DNA from: Firmicutes bacterium UBA2530
GTDB taxonomy: Bacteria > Bacillota > Clostridia > Tissierellales > Sedimentibacteraceae
NCBI GenBank assembly: GCA_002340985.1
Contig: DDNC01000023.1
Coordinates: forward strand, 108,605-129,460
DNA length: 20,856 bases
Direction: 5' to 3'
The notes beneath the pieces are model-generated. The model searched no databases, was not told the DNA's origin, and saw only the letters and a list, made by a program, of their open reading frames with translations. Positions 8,176 through 15,453 of the stretch are shown here, piece after piece. The position numbers and the translations under genes are program-made. Numbering within the stretch: position 1 is the stretch's first letter; each line of letters opens with the position of its first letter.

Positions 8176-8784
8176 ATGAAAACAATTGATGCAAGAGGAA
8201 AAAATTGTCCTCAACCGGTAATGATGACGAAACAAGCAGCTGATGCAGGGGAAAAAGAATTAACAGTGATAGTTGATAATGATACTGCCAAAGAAAATGT
8301 ATCTAAATTTGGAAATAAGCTTGGGTACAATGTAAATGTGGAAAATAAAGAGGATGGAATATACATATCTCTTGTGAGTGATGAGATAACTGATTGTGAG
8401 ATTGCAACCGAAGAGGCTGTTGCAGACAGCATCAATAAATTTAATCAGCCCAAAAAAGGTTTTGTTATAGGTGCTGATAAATTAGGAAAGGGCTCAGATG
8501 ACTTAGGAAAAATACTTATGAAAGGATTTCTTTATACATTATCTGAGACGAAACCATATCCTAACTTTCTTATATTCTTGAATTCAGGAGTGAAGCTCAC
8601 TGCATCAGGTTCGGAATCCATAGATGATTTAAAAAAGCTTGAAAGTGCCGGAGTAAAAATTGTTTCATGTGGAACATGTCTGGATTTCTTTGAAATCAAG
8701 GACAAATTAGAGGTAGGCAGCGTAACAAATATGTATGATATAGTAGAAACCATAGCCGAATCGGACAATGCGGTTATGATATAA
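8176..8784 (+). CDS. yedF: YedF, selenium-metabolism-associated two-domain sulfurtransferase-like protein
   Basis: A 202-residue protein with an N-terminal SirA/TusA-like domain (residues 1-70) carrying the CPxP motif as C11-P-Q-P in DARGKNCPQP, and a C-terminal DsrE-like domain with GVKIVSCGTCLDFF (C165 and C168). This two-domain layout is that of TIGR03527, a family found mainly in genomes with selenium utilisation; its members are proposed to handle labile sulfur or selenium as a persulfide or perselenide carrier. The class V desulfurase-like gene upstream is a plausible donor. AAGGAGAG precedes the ATG by five to seven bases. No in-frame TGA that would suggest selenocysteine is present. 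Actual selenium handling is an inference. Confidence 0.85.
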   Translation: MKTIDARGKNCPQPVMMTKQAADAGEKELTVIVDNDTAKENVSKFGNKLGYNVNVENKEDGIYISLVSDEITDCEIATEEAVADSINKFNQPKKGFVIGADKLGKGSDDLGKILMKGFLYTLSETKPYPNFLIFLNSGVKLTASGSESIDDLKKLESAGVKIVSCGTCLDFFEIKDKLEVGSVTNMYDIVETIAESDNAVMI

Positions 8785-8796
8785 GGAGTGTTAAAT

Positions 8797-9021
8797 ATGC
8801 CAATGCAATTGAATGTAGGAGATGTTGTAAAATTAAAGAAGAAGCATCCATGCGGAGGTTACGATTGGGAGATATTGAGGGTGGGTGCTGACTTTAGAAT
8901 AAAATGCACCACTTGCCAGCGTCAGGTATGGCTTCCTAGGAAAGAGGTTGAAAGAAGAATAACTAAAATAGTGGTTCATGCGGACTCTGGACAAAATTTT
9001 GACGACGATGGAAATATTTAA
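8797..9021 (+). CDS. DUF951 family small protein
   Basis: A 74-residue basic protein of the DUF951 family, common in Firmicutes and of unknown role. It begins MPMQLNVGDVVKLKKKHPCGG and has Cys at HPCGGYDW and at CTTCQRQVWL, an arrangement consistent with a compact nucleic-acid- or metal-binding fold. ATG 8797 is chosen because AAGGAG (8783-8788) is eight bases upstream; the in-frame GTG at 8788 lies inside that site. The coding region follows yedF by 12 bases and is the last gene before the pyr promoter. Confidence 0.85.
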   Translation: MPMQLNVGDVVKLKKKHPCGGYDWEILRVGADFRIKCTTCQRQVWLPRKEVERRITKIVVHADSGQNFDDDGNI

Positions 9022-9033
9022 TTAAAAAACATA

Positions 9034-9062
9034 TTGACATGGAAGTCGTAATGTTATAATAT
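9034..9062 (+). promoter_or_regulatory. Promoter of the pyrBIFKDE operon
   Basis: TTGACA at 9034-9039 is followed by TATAAT at 9055-9060 (15-base spacer) or by TAATAT at 9057-9062 (17-base spacer). It gives a transcript with about 160 bases of leader before pyrB. Confidence 0.7.
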
Positions 9063-9087
9063 ATTTTAAAAGTAAATAACCTTTAAT

Positions 9088-9223
9088 CTGGCACAGAGAG
9101 GCTGGGAAGGACATACAATCAATAAGCCTTATTATGGTCTTCCTCGCTGTGCGTGGAAGACTTTCGTATATATAAGTGTACGAGGTGATACTTTAAATTA
9201 GTCCGGAGAGGCTAAAAAGGAGG
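9088..9223 (+). promoter_or_regulatory. PyrR-responsive leader of pyrB with two PyrR-like boxes
   Basis: Box 2, TTAGTCCGGAGAGGCTAA (9198-9215), matches the PyrR binding-loop consensus (ARUCCNGNGAGGYU) exactly in its core, and is followed at 9217-9223 by AAGGAGG, the pyrB ribosome site. CTTT at 9191-9194 can extend the hairpin by pairing with AAAG at 9216-9219, covering part of that site. Box 1 is a weaker copy, AGAGAGGCT at 9095-9103. The segment 9091-9101 can pair with 9142-9152 (ten pairs, one A-G mismatch), while 9137-9143 (GTCTTCC) can instead pair with 9155-9161 (GGAAGAC); the two helices exclude each other. No U-run follows, so I expect PyrR plus UMP to block translation, perhaps with added attenuation. 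Confidence 0.75.
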
Positions 9224-9227
9224 AAAA

Positions 9228-10154
9228 ATGTTAAAAGGCAGAAGTTTAATTGAACCGATGGATTTGACACTTGAAGAATTGGACGAGATATTGGATTTAG
9301 CAGATCAAATTATTGCAGGTCCTTCAGAGTTTGCGGATGTATGTAAGGGAAAGGTGCTTGGAACATTGTTTTATGAACCAAGCACAAGAACAAGACTGAG
9401 TTTTGAAGCGGCGATGCTAAGGCTTGGAGGAAGTGTAATGGGGTTTTCCTCGGGAGAATCCAGCTCAGCAGCAAAGGGAGAAAGTGTGGCGGATACAATA
9501 AAAACAGTTGCATGCTATGCAGATATAGCAGCTATGAGACATCCTAAGGAAGGAGCGCCCAAGGTTGCGGCAATGAATACAGACATGCCTGTTATCAATG
9601 CAGGGGACGGCGGTCACCAGCATCCAACACAGACACTTACAGATTTACTTACGATAAGATCTTTGAAAGGTAAATTAAATAATTTTACCATAGGAATATG
9701 CGGGGATTTAAAGTTCGGAAGAACGGTTCATTCACTGATTAAAGCATTATCGCGATATGAGAACATAAAATTTGTTTTGATATCGCCGGAAGAGCTGAGA
9801 ATACCGGAATATATAAGAGAAGAAATATTAGTGAGAAACGGAATAGAATTCAAAGAAGTCGAAAGACTTGAAAATGTAATGGAAGAACTGGATGTACTCT
9901 ATATGACAAGAGTGCAGAAAGAAAGATTTTTTAACGAAGCTGATTATATAAGACTGAAAGACAGCTATATAGTAAATAATGAAAAGCTTGAAAAAGCAAA
10001 AAAAGATATGATAATCCTTCATCCACTTCCGAGAGTAAACGAAATATCGGTGGAAGTTGACAGTGACCCAAGAGCCTGCTATTTTAAACAGGCCAAGTAC
10101 GGAATGTTTGTAAGAATGGCGCTTATAATGAAATTACTGGGGGTGGAGAAATAA
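9228..10154 (+). CDS. pyrB: Aspartate carbamoyltransferase, catalytic subunit
   Basis: Transfers the carbamoyl group from carbamoyl phosphate to aspartate, the committed step of pyrimidine synthesis. The 308-residue product has the carbamoyl phosphate loop S52-T-R-T-R56, the inserted-loop lysine K83 in AAKGES, H132 in GGHQHPTQT and the HPLPRV aspartate-binding motif near residue 265. Because pyrI follows with a one-base overlap, the enzyme should assemble with regulatory chains as in the E. coli type complex. The start is set by AAGGAGG five bases upstream. Expression is expected to fall when UMP is high, through the PyrR box that abuts the ribosome site. Confidence 0.97.
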   Translation: MLKGRSLIEPMDLTLEELDEILDLADQIIAGPSEFADVCKGKVLGTLFYEPSTRTRLSFEAAMLRLGGSVMGFSSGESSSAAKGESVADTIKTVACYADIAAMRHPKEGAPKVAAMNTDMPVINAGDGGHQHPTQTLTDLLTIRSLKGKLNNFTIGICGDLKFGRTVHSLIKALSRYENIKFVLISPEELRIPEYIREEILVRNGIEFKEVERLENVMEELDVLYMTRVQKERFFNEADYIRLKDSYIVNNEKLEKAKKDMIILHPLPRVNEISVEVDSDPRACYFKQAKYGMFVRMALIMKLLGVEK

Positions 10155-10579
10155 TGCTGAAAATAGACAGTGTTGAAAAAGGATTGGTTATTGATCACAT
10201 AGAAGCCGGAAAGGCAATGGAAATATACAAGTATCTTAACCTTGATAAGATGGATTGCAGTGTTGCGATAATTAAGAATGCAAAAAGCAGTAAGATGGGT
10301 AAAAAGGATATAATAAAGGTAGAAGACAATATCAATATGGATTTGAAGGTTTTGGGTTTTATAGACCCGACAATTACAATAAATGTGATTGATAATGGTG
10401 AAATAATAAAAAAAATAAATCTCGAACTGCCTGAAGAAATAGATAATATAGCAAAATGTAAGAATCCCAGGTGCATTACATCCATAGAACAGGAAATTAT
10501 AAATAAGTTTAGACTTACTGACAAAGAAAATAAAATTTACCGTTGTGTGTATTGCGACACGGCTTATGAGCATAACTAA
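10154..10579 (+). CDS. pyrI: Aspartate carbamoyltransferase, regulatory subunit
   Basis: The nucleotide-binding regulatory chain of aspartate carbamoyltransferase, 141 residues, slightly shorter than the E. coli chain. The N-terminal allosteric domain (about residues 1-95) begins LKIDSVEKGLVIDHI, followed by a zinc domain with C102 and C107 (CKNPRC) and C131 and C134 (CVYC), which holds the chain against the catalytic subunit. Its ATG overlaps the pyrB stop (TAATG). In Firmicutes, separate PyrI is found in Clostridia rather than Bacillus, which supports the organism guess. Confidence 0.95.
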   Translation: MLKIDSVEKGLVIDHIEAGKAMEIYKYLNLDKMDCSVAIIKNAKSSKMGKKDIIKVEDNINMDLKVLGFIDPTITINVIDNGEIIKKINLELPEEIDNIAKCKNPRCITSIEQEIINKFRLTDKENKIYRCVYCDTAYEHN

Positions 10580-10586
10580 GTAATAT

Positions 10587-10616
10587 AAATAGCTGATGAA
10601 ATTTCATCAGCTATTT
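10587..10616 (+). repeat. Perfect 30-base palindrome between pyrI and pyrF
   Basis: Bases 10587-10601 are the exact reverse complement of 10602-10616; the core is AGCTGATGAAATTTCATCAGCT. As RNA it folds into a hairpin of up to 12-13 pairs with a tiny loop, followed by ACATAAAA rather than a U-run. It starts eight bases after the pyrI stop and ends 20 bases before pyrF. It may be a weak terminator, an mRNA-stabilising hairpin, or a DNA-binding site. Confidence 0.75.
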
Positions 10617-10636
10617 ACATAAAATACGGAGGTACT

Positions 10637-11500
10637 ATGATAGTAGATAAATTATACCGCAATGTTTCGGAAAAAGGGCATGTGTGTGTTGGACTTGATA
10701 CGGATTACAGCTATTTACCGGAAGCCTTTGCCGCAAAATTTTCATCCAAGGCAGAAGCGGTGTTTAATTTCAACAAGGAAATAATTGATGCGACATATGA
10801 TGTAGCCGCGTGCTTCAAGGTTCAGATAGCATATTATGAAGCGCTTGGAATGGAAGGTCTTAAGGCGTATTCGGACACTCTGAAATATATAAAAGAAAAG
10901 CGACAGATATCAATAGCAGATATAAAAAGAGGGGATATTTCAAAAACAGCTGAAATGTATGCTCATGCGCATTTTACAGGAGACTTTGAAGCGGATTTTG
11001 TTACATTAAATCCATATATGGGTATAAACGACAGCTTAGAACCTTTTCTTAAGTATATAAAGGAAAACAACAAAGGAATGTTTGTGCTTGTGAGAACATC
11101 CAATAAAGGAGCAAGGGATTTTCAATATATACTAAATGAAAATTCAATGCCTTTGTATGAAGCCGTGGCAGAAAAGGTTCAGGAACTTGCGGAGGAAAAC
11201 TTGGGAGAATGTGGCTTCAGTTCCATAGGTTCGGTTGTGGGAGCGACAAATAATGAGGAGAGTACAGCACTCAGGAAGAAGCTGAAGTCGTCTTTTCTGC
11301 TTATTCCCGGATATGGCGCACAGGGAGGAAAAGCGGAGGATATAGCCGCGTACCTTATAGACGGAAATGGTGCCGTAGTTAACTCATCAAGGGGAATTTT
11401 GCTTGCATATAAAAATGAAGAGGATGGAGAGAAAAATTTCGGATTATATGCCAGAAAAGAAGGAATCAGAATGAGAGATGATATAAGAGCATTTATATAA
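10637..11500 (+). CDS. pyrF: Orotidine 5'-phosphate decarboxylase, group 2
   Basis: Decarboxylates OMP to UMP, the last step of the pathway. The product has 287 residues, the longer group 2 form rather than the roughly 235-residue Bacillus form. The active-site signature is D95-I-K97-R-G-D100 in IADIKRGDI, with the substrate-binding start VGLDTD and the phosphate-binding loop near PGYGAQGG. ACGGAGGT lies four to six bases before ATG 10637. It is nine bases ahead of pyrK. Confidence 0.95.
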   Translation: MIVDKLYRNVSEKGHVCVGLDTDYSYLPEAFAAKFSSKAEAVFNFNKEIIDATYDVAACFKVQIAYYEALGMEGLKAYSDTLKYIKEKRQISIADIKRGDISKTAEMYAHAHFTGDFEADFVTLNPYMGINDSLEPFLKYIKENNKGMFVLVRTSNKGARDFQYILNENSMPLYEAVAEKVQELAEENLGECGFSSIGSVVGATNNEESTALRKKLKSSFLLIPGYGAQGGKAEDIAAYLIDGNGAVVNSSRGILLAYKNEEDGEKNFGLYARKEGIRMRDDIRAFI

Positions 11501-11509
11501 GGAGAAAAG

Positions 11510-12232
11510 ATGAAGGTTGTTATAAGTCAAATAATGGAAAACAAATCCGTATCAGACGGAATATTCAAGCTAACTGCTGAATTTTCCGGAGGAATGAAAC
11601 CCGGGCAATTTTTCATGCTTAAGACACTGGATAATTCATTCCTGCTTCCAAGGCCCATAAGTGTAAATGATGTCGGTGTAAAAGAAGTTACATTCTTGTA
11701 CAGAGCTGAAGGTAAAGGGACATCGAAACTCAGCTCTATGAAGGAAGGAGAAGAGCTGCAGTTGTTTGGACCACTGGGAAACGGATTTGATATGCAGGAA
11801 CTTAAGGGAAAGATAGCTGTTGTTGGAGGGGGAATAGGCATTGCACCTCTTCTGTATTTAACAAAACAGTTGAGCAGGAATGCACATGTTTATCTCGGCT
11901 TTAAGAACTGTGTTTATACTGTGGATGAATTTGAAAAATATGCGGGACAGGTGTTAATTGTAACAGAGGATGGGAGCATCGGTGAAAAAGGTTTTGTAAC
12001 GGATTATGTGGATTTCAGTAAATACGATGCTGTTGTTACCTGTGGTCCGGAAATAATGATGAAGAAAATAATAACCGGCTGCAAGGAAGCAGGAGTTAAG
12101 TGCTATGCATCACTGGAAAGAAGAATGGCATGCGGTATGGGAGTGTGTCTCGGATGTACTGTTGTTACAAAGAACGGCAACAAGAGAGCATGCAAGGATG
12201 GTCCCGTATTTATGAGCGAAGAGTTAATTTAG
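11510..12232 (+). CDS. pyrK: Dihydroorotate dehydrogenase B, electron transfer subunit
   Basis: FAD and iron-sulfur subunit that passes electrons from dihydroorotate oxidation by PyrD to NAD+. The 240-residue product has the FAD-binding RPIS at residues 48-51, the NAD-binding glycine-rich stretch VVGGGIGIAP near residues 104-113, and a C-terminal [2Fe-2S] site with C208, C213, C216 and C228 (C-X4-C-X2-C-X11-C). Use of NAD+ suits an anaerobe without a quinone-linked enzyme. The start has AAGGAGA nearby, and pyrD follows after ten bases. Confidence 0.95.
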   Translation: MKVVISQIMENKSVSDGIFKLTAEFSGGMKPGQFFMLKTLDNSFLLPRPISVNDVGVKEVTFLYRAEGKGTSKLSSMKEGEELQLFGPLGNGFDMQELKGKIAVVGGGIGIAPLLYLTKQLSRNAHVYLGFKNCVYTVDEFEKYAGQVLIVTEDGSIGEKGFVTDYVDFSKYDAVVTCGPEIMMKKIITGCKEAGVKCYASLERRMACGMGVCLGCTVVTKNGNKRACKDGPVFMSEELI

Positions 12233-12242
12233 GGGTGGTAAG

Positions 12243-13145
12243 ATGGCTGATTTGAAAACTAATGCAATGGGTATAGAATTTAAAAATCCGGTGCTGACAG
12301 CATCAGGAACATTTGGATTCGGCGAGGAATTCTCGGAAATATATGATTTATCCTCGCTGGGAGGAATTTGCAGCAAGGGTCTTACTCTCAGAGAAAGAGG
12401 CGGTAATACAGGCATAAGACTCTGGGAAACCCCTATGGGTTTAATTAACAGCATAGGCCTGCAAAATCCCGGAGTAGACAATTTTATAAATCATGAGCTT
12501 CCAAAGATGAGGAGTTACAATACAGTAATAGTTGCAAATCTCGGGGGACATTGCGAGGAGGATTATTTTGAAGGAATTTATAAGCTTAATGACACAGATG
12601 TTGACCTTATAGAGCTTAACATTTCGTGCCCAAATGTAAAAAGCGGCGGCATGGCTTTCGGAATAAAATCATCAGTGGCTTATGATATAGTATCAAAATT
12701 AAAAAGAGTATGCAGAAAACCGTTAATGGTGAAGCTGTCTCCAAATGCCGAGAGCATATCCGAAATGGCGATAGCGTGTGAGGAAGCGGGAGCAGACGGA
12801 ATATCTCTTATAAATACAATACAATCAATGGCAATTGACATAAAGAAAAGAAAGGCCGTATTTGACAATGTATATGCAGGTCTTTCAGGTCCCTGCGTCA
12901 AGCCCATTGCTCTGAGGATGGTCCATGAAGCCTGCAAAAATGTTAAAATTCCCGTCTGCGGATTGGGCGGCATCATGAGCGCAGAGGATGTAATAGAATT
13001 CATAATGGCAGGGGCAACCTTGATTCAGATAGGTACAGCTAATTTTATAAAGCCAACTATTGCGGAAGAAATTATAAGAGATTTATACGTATATATGGAC
13101 AGAGAAGGAATAAAGACACTGGATGAAATAAGAGGAATTGTATAA
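12243..13145 (+). CDS. pyrD: Dihydroorotate dehydrogenase B, catalytic subunit (class 1B)
   Basis: FMN enzyme oxidising dihydroorotate to orotate, partner of PyrK. It is 300 residues with the class 1 catalytic cysteine C129 in ELNISCPNVK (class 2 enzymes use Ser), the substrate- and FMN-contacting TASGTFGFG near residue 20, the KLSPN loop, and the phosphate-binding end GLGGIMSAED and GTANF. The ribosome site is GGGGTGG five to seven bases before ATG 12243. The pyrK-pyrD pairing fixes the class 1B assignment. Confidence 0.96.
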   Translation: MADLKTNAMGIEFKNPVLTASGTFGFGEEFSEIYDLSSLGGICSKGLTLRERGGNTGIRLWETPMGLINSIGLQNPGVDNFINHELPKMRSYNTVIVANLGGHCEEDYFEGIYKLNDTDVDLIELNISCPNVKSGGMAFGIKSSVAYDIVSKLKRVCRKPLMVKLSPNAESISEMAIACEEAGADGISLINTIQSMAIDIKKRKAVFDNVYAGLSGPCVKPIALRMVHEACKNVKIPVCGLGGIMSAEDVIEFIMAGATLIQIGTANFIKPTIAEEIIRDLYVYMDREGIKTLDEIRGIV

Positions 13146-13176
13146 ATACATTATATAAATTAATCAGGAGGAAGTT

Positions 13177-13740
13177 ATGAGTGTTGATGTTGTTCAAATA
13201 TTGAAAGAGTGCGGAGCGCTGCTGGAGGGACATTTTTTATTGTCATCGGGCAAGCACAGCAACAGGTACTGTCAATGTGCAAAGCTTATGCAGTATCCTG
13301 ACAAAACAGAAAAGGCAGTATCCCTTATTGCTGAGAAGGTAAAAAATCTTGAGATTGATGTGGTTGTAGGTCCCGCCATGGGAGGAATAACAGCCGCATA
13401 TGAGCTTGGCAGACAGTTAGGCGTACGTGCAATATTTACTGAGAGAGAAAATAATGTTATGACCCTTCGCCGCGGGTTTGAAATAAATCCGGGAGAAAAA
13501 GTACTGATTATGGAAGATGTTGTGACCACAGGCAAATCATCTGTTGAGACAGCTGATGTTCTTGAAAGCTTAGGCGGAAAAGTAATAGGTATAGGGTGCA
13601 TAGTCGACAGAAAGGCAAGTGAGATACATTTGCCCATATACAGTGCGGTAGAGCTGGAATTCGACACCTATGAAGCGGACAACTGCAGCCTGTGCAAAGA
13701 TGGGTCATCTCCTGTTAAACCCGGAAGCAGAAAATTTTAA
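13177..13740 (+). CDS. pyrE: Orotate phosphoribosyltransferase
   Basis: Joins orotate to PRPP to give OMP. The 187-residue product carries the PRPP signature VLIMEDVVTTGKS at residues 109-121, the GPAMGG loop near residue 65 and the family start SGKHSNRY. A short Cys-rich C-terminal end (NCSLCKDG) is typical of this Clostridial and thermophile subgroup. It follows pyrD by 31 bases with AGGAGGA as ribosome site and is the last gene of the operon, as the strong terminator right after it shows. Confidence 0.95.
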   Translation: MSVDVVQILKECGALLEGHFLLSSGKHSNRYCQCAKLMQYPDKTEKAVSLIAEKVKNLEIDVVVGPAMGGITAAYELGRQLGVRAIFTERENNVMTLRRGFEINPGEKVLIMEDVVTTGKSSVETADVLESLGGKVIGIGCIVDRKASEIHLPIYSAVELEFDTYEADNCSLCKDGSSPVKPGSRKF

Positions 13741-13743
13741 AGC

Positions 13744-13787
13744 ACGACATCCTTTCACTTATAGCGGAAGGGTGTCGTTTAATTATC
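13744..13787 (+). terminator. Terminator of the pyr operon
   Basis: A 13-bp stem (13744-13756 with 13766-13778, two G-U pairs, nine-base loop) followed by TTTAATTAT, starting three bases after the pyrE stop. Confidence 0.88.
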
Positions 13788-13877
13788 CCGTCATATTTCC
13801 AAGGAAATAAAATAAAAGGTTATTAAAATCAGAAATAAAACATAACATTTATTATTAGATGTGACGAGGTGATTTTT

Positions 13878-14732
13878 TTGTTGTCAATAAAAATAAAAAA
13901 TGCAGCAGCAATAATTCTTTGTACAATAGTAATTTTTTTTGCTGCTTATACTCCTGCCATGGAGGCAATTTCAGCTGCAACAAAGCCATCGGTACGATTA
14001 CCTATAATTATGTACCACCATGTTTTGAATGACAAGAGCAAGCTGGGAAAATATATAGTCTCGCCAAAGGAAATTGAAAAAGATTTAATATATTTAAAGG
14101 AGCATGGATATACAACCATTGTTATGGAGGACCTGATAAACTATGTAAAAAATGACATAGCACTTCCGGAAAAGCCTATAATGCTGACTTTTGATGATGG
14201 CTATTACAGCAATTACACATATGTGCTTCCTCTTTTAGAAAAATATGATGCAAAGGCAGTGATATCGGTAACAGGAGGATATGTTCAGAAAAGCACAGAA
14301 GAGGGGAACCTGAATCCAGCATATTCCTATCTTACCTGGGATTTAATCAATGAACTTGTAAATTCCCCATACATTGAAATACAGAACCATTCCTATGCAA
14401 TGCATGAAATATGCGAAAGAAAGGGCTGTATGATAATGAAGGGAGAGTCATATGAAAAATATAATGAGGAAATGATTAATGATATAGGGAAGCTTCAGAA
14501 TATTATTGAAGAGAAAACAGGCTATAGGCCCACTACATTCACATACCCCTTTGGCTTTGTGTGTAAGGAAAGCAAGGATGTATTGAGGAAGATGGGATTT
14601 ACTGCCACCCTGTCCTGCTATGAGGGAGTAAATATATTGAGTGGCAAGGAAGAAGAGCTGTTTGAATTAAAGCGCTTTAACAGACCAAGCGGCATAAGCC
14701 AGAAAAAATTTTTCGAAAAATTTATTGAATAA
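13878..14732 (+). CDS. Secreted or membrane-anchored polysaccharide deacetylase (NodB type)
   Basis: A carbohydrate esterase family 4 enzyme expected to remove N- or O-acetyl groups from peptidoglycan or another surface polymer outside the cell. About 284 residues. A basic N-end and a hydrophobic stretch (NAAAIILCTIVIFFAAY) form a signal peptide or anchor. The NodB motifs are TFDDG at about residues 104-108, the metal histidines in NHSYAMH (about 171-176) and the RPTTFTYPFG arginine/pocket motif; YHHV near residue 46 is typical of the subgroup. The start is probably TTG at 13878 or 13881 because the ribosome site GAGGTGA (13866-13872) overlaps the in-frame GTG at 13869. It is separated from pyrE by a terminator; no clear promoter is visible in the 80 bases between. 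Confidence 0.85.
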   Translation: MLSIKIKNAAAIILCTIVIFFAAYTPAMEAISAATKPSVRLPIIMYHHVLNDKSKLGKYIVSPKEIEKDLIYLKEHGYTTIVMEDLINYVKNDIALPEKPIMLTFDDGYYSNYTYVLPLLEKYDAKAVISVTGGYVQKSTEEGNLNPAYSYLTWDLINELVNSPYIEIQNHSYAMHEICERKGCMIMKGESYEKYNEEMINDIGKLQNIIEEKTGYRPTTFTYPFGFVCKESKDVLRKMGFTATLSCYEGVNILSGKEEELFELKRFNRPSGISQKKFFEKFIE

Positions 14733-14735
14733 CTG

Positions 14736-14764
14736 TTTACAATTCACGCAAAAAGTATTAAATT
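14736..14764 (+). promoter_or_regulatory. Possible promoter of tRNA-Thr
   Basis: TTTACA at 14736-14741 is followed after 17 bases by TAAATT (14759-14764), with TTATAT also nearby. The spacing is right for a transcript starting just before the tRNA at 14780; the -10 is a poor match. Confidence 0.4.
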
Positions 14765-14779
14765 ATATACATGGTGTCT

Positions 14780-14851
14780 GCTGGTGTGGCTCAAAGGCAG
14801 AGCAGCGGTATCGTAAACCGCAGGTTGGGGGTTCGATTCCCTTCACCAGCT
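14780..14851 (+). tRNA. tRNA-Thr, anticodon CGU
   Basis: A complete 72-base cloverleaf: acceptor GCTGGTG with CACCAGC, D stem GCTC/GAGC, anticodon stem GCGGT/ACCGC around the loop ATCGTAA (anticodon CGU, reading ACG), a five-base variable loop, and a T arm with TTCGATT whose stem contains two G-U pairs. The discriminator base is T, and CCA is not encoded. The D loop is one base shorter than the common form. The acceptor and D-arm sequence is typical of Clostridial threonine tRNAs. Confidence 0.95.
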
Positions 14852-14852
14852 T

Positions 14853-14893
14853 TAAAAGGCATACTTTTCGCTAATGGAAGGTATGCTTTTATT
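14853..14893 (+). terminator. Terminator after tRNA-Thr
   Basis: AAAAGGCATAC (14854-14864) pairs with GTATGCTTTT (14881-14890), one bulged G, ending in TTTTATTT. It begins within three bases of the tRNA end. Confidence 0.75.
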
Positions 14894-14926
14894 TAGGCAC
14901 GAGATTCGGTTTTATATAATAGATTT

Positions 14927-15175
14927 AAATATAATGATGCAGTAAAGCAGGGATTTTGAATTTGAATTACAAGTAACAAGAAGTAAGCAGCCCTGAGGTT
15001 CCATTTATGGGGGAAACAAGCATAAGTGCGTGAGAATAGGGATTAATACCCTGCATGATCGATAAAATCTGTGGTTTTTGCTATATAGTATATATAAAGA
15101 TAATTGTAGCAAACCTTACATCGCTGCATACTATTGTTGGGCACAAATAAAGTAAGCTCTTTATTTTACGTAGTT
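14927..15175 (+). ncRNA. Candidate structured RNA, possibly 6S-like
   Basis: No protein gene lies here. A TATAAT at 14915-14920 could start an RNA near 14927. Long-range pairing is visible: 14983-14991 (GTAAGCAGC) with 15123-15131 (GCTGCATAC, eight of nine pairs), then GAGGTT at 14995-15000 with AACCTT at 15112-15117 after internal loops. Inside are a hairpin at 15026-15056 (GTGCG and GGG with CCC and TGCAT) and one at 15073-15115 (GGTTTTTGCTA with TAGCAAACC), which competes for part of the closing helix. An 8-bp AT hairpin (15145-15152/15159-15166) followed by TACG may mark the end. The closed rod with a central open region and the CCCTGAGG start recall 6S RNA, but I cannot confirm the family. 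Confidence 0.42.
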
Positions 15176-15344
15176 TAGGCATTAATCTTCATTCATAAAC
15201 GCATTTCAAAGGTATATATATGCAAAAATACTTTACGTAGATTACGACATTTTCTGCTTTATCTTTTTTTTACCTTGAAAGGCTCATTTTATCCGAAGCC
15301 TTTTCATTGAAATATACAGGTTTTTGTAAAAAGACCTGCGCTAA
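15176..15344. other. Gene-free intergenic stretch with hairpins
   Basis: No coding region is supported. TTTACGTAG occurs twice, at 15165 and 15232. A 7-bp hairpin at 15278-15303 (AAAGGCT with AGCCTTT) ends in TTTT and could terminate plus-strand RNA. A second hairpin at 15317-15338 (CAGGT with ACCTG, plus T/A pairs) has AT tracts on both sides of its loop. Both could act as terminators between convergent transcripts. Confidence 0.4.
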
Positions 15345-15380
15345 TAAAAAAATCGATTTTAATACAATTTCATGTATTAA
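15345..15380 (-). terminator. Terminator of the minus-strand three-gene unit
   Basis: Read on the minus strand, TTAATACA and TGTATTAA (15359-15380) form a perfect 8-bp stem with loop TGAAAT, followed by AATCGATTTTTTT. It lies about 75 bases past the stop of the AlkZ-related gene. Confidence 0.55.
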
Positions 15381-15453
15381 TATATGTTTATTAAAAACAT
15401 CAGGACAAAGGACAAAATATCGGCATAAGGTAATTCTTATAATTTTCAGTTAA

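Noticed and set aside
8176..8784. Selenocysteine in YedF
   Set aside because: The reading frame has no in-frame TGA and its motif positions are filled by ordinary cysteines.
9137..9165. Classical intrinsic attenuator terminator in the pyrB leader
   Set aside because: The GTCTTCC/GGAAGAC hairpin is followed by only TTT then CG, too short a U-run for a normal terminator.
10079..10573. Open reading frame of 164 codons on the minus strand over pyrI
   Set aside because: It is a Phe/Tyr-rich shadow of pyrI, whose zinc cysteines and overlap with pyrB are unambiguous.
14780..14851. tRNA-Thr as an integration site for a mobile element
   Set aside because: I found no repeat of the tRNA 3' end, no integrase gene and no element boundary in the following 6 kb.
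15165..15240. CRISPR or repeat array from the two TTTACGTAG copies
   Set aside because: There are only two nine-base copies 67 bases apart, and no regular repeat-spacer pattern.
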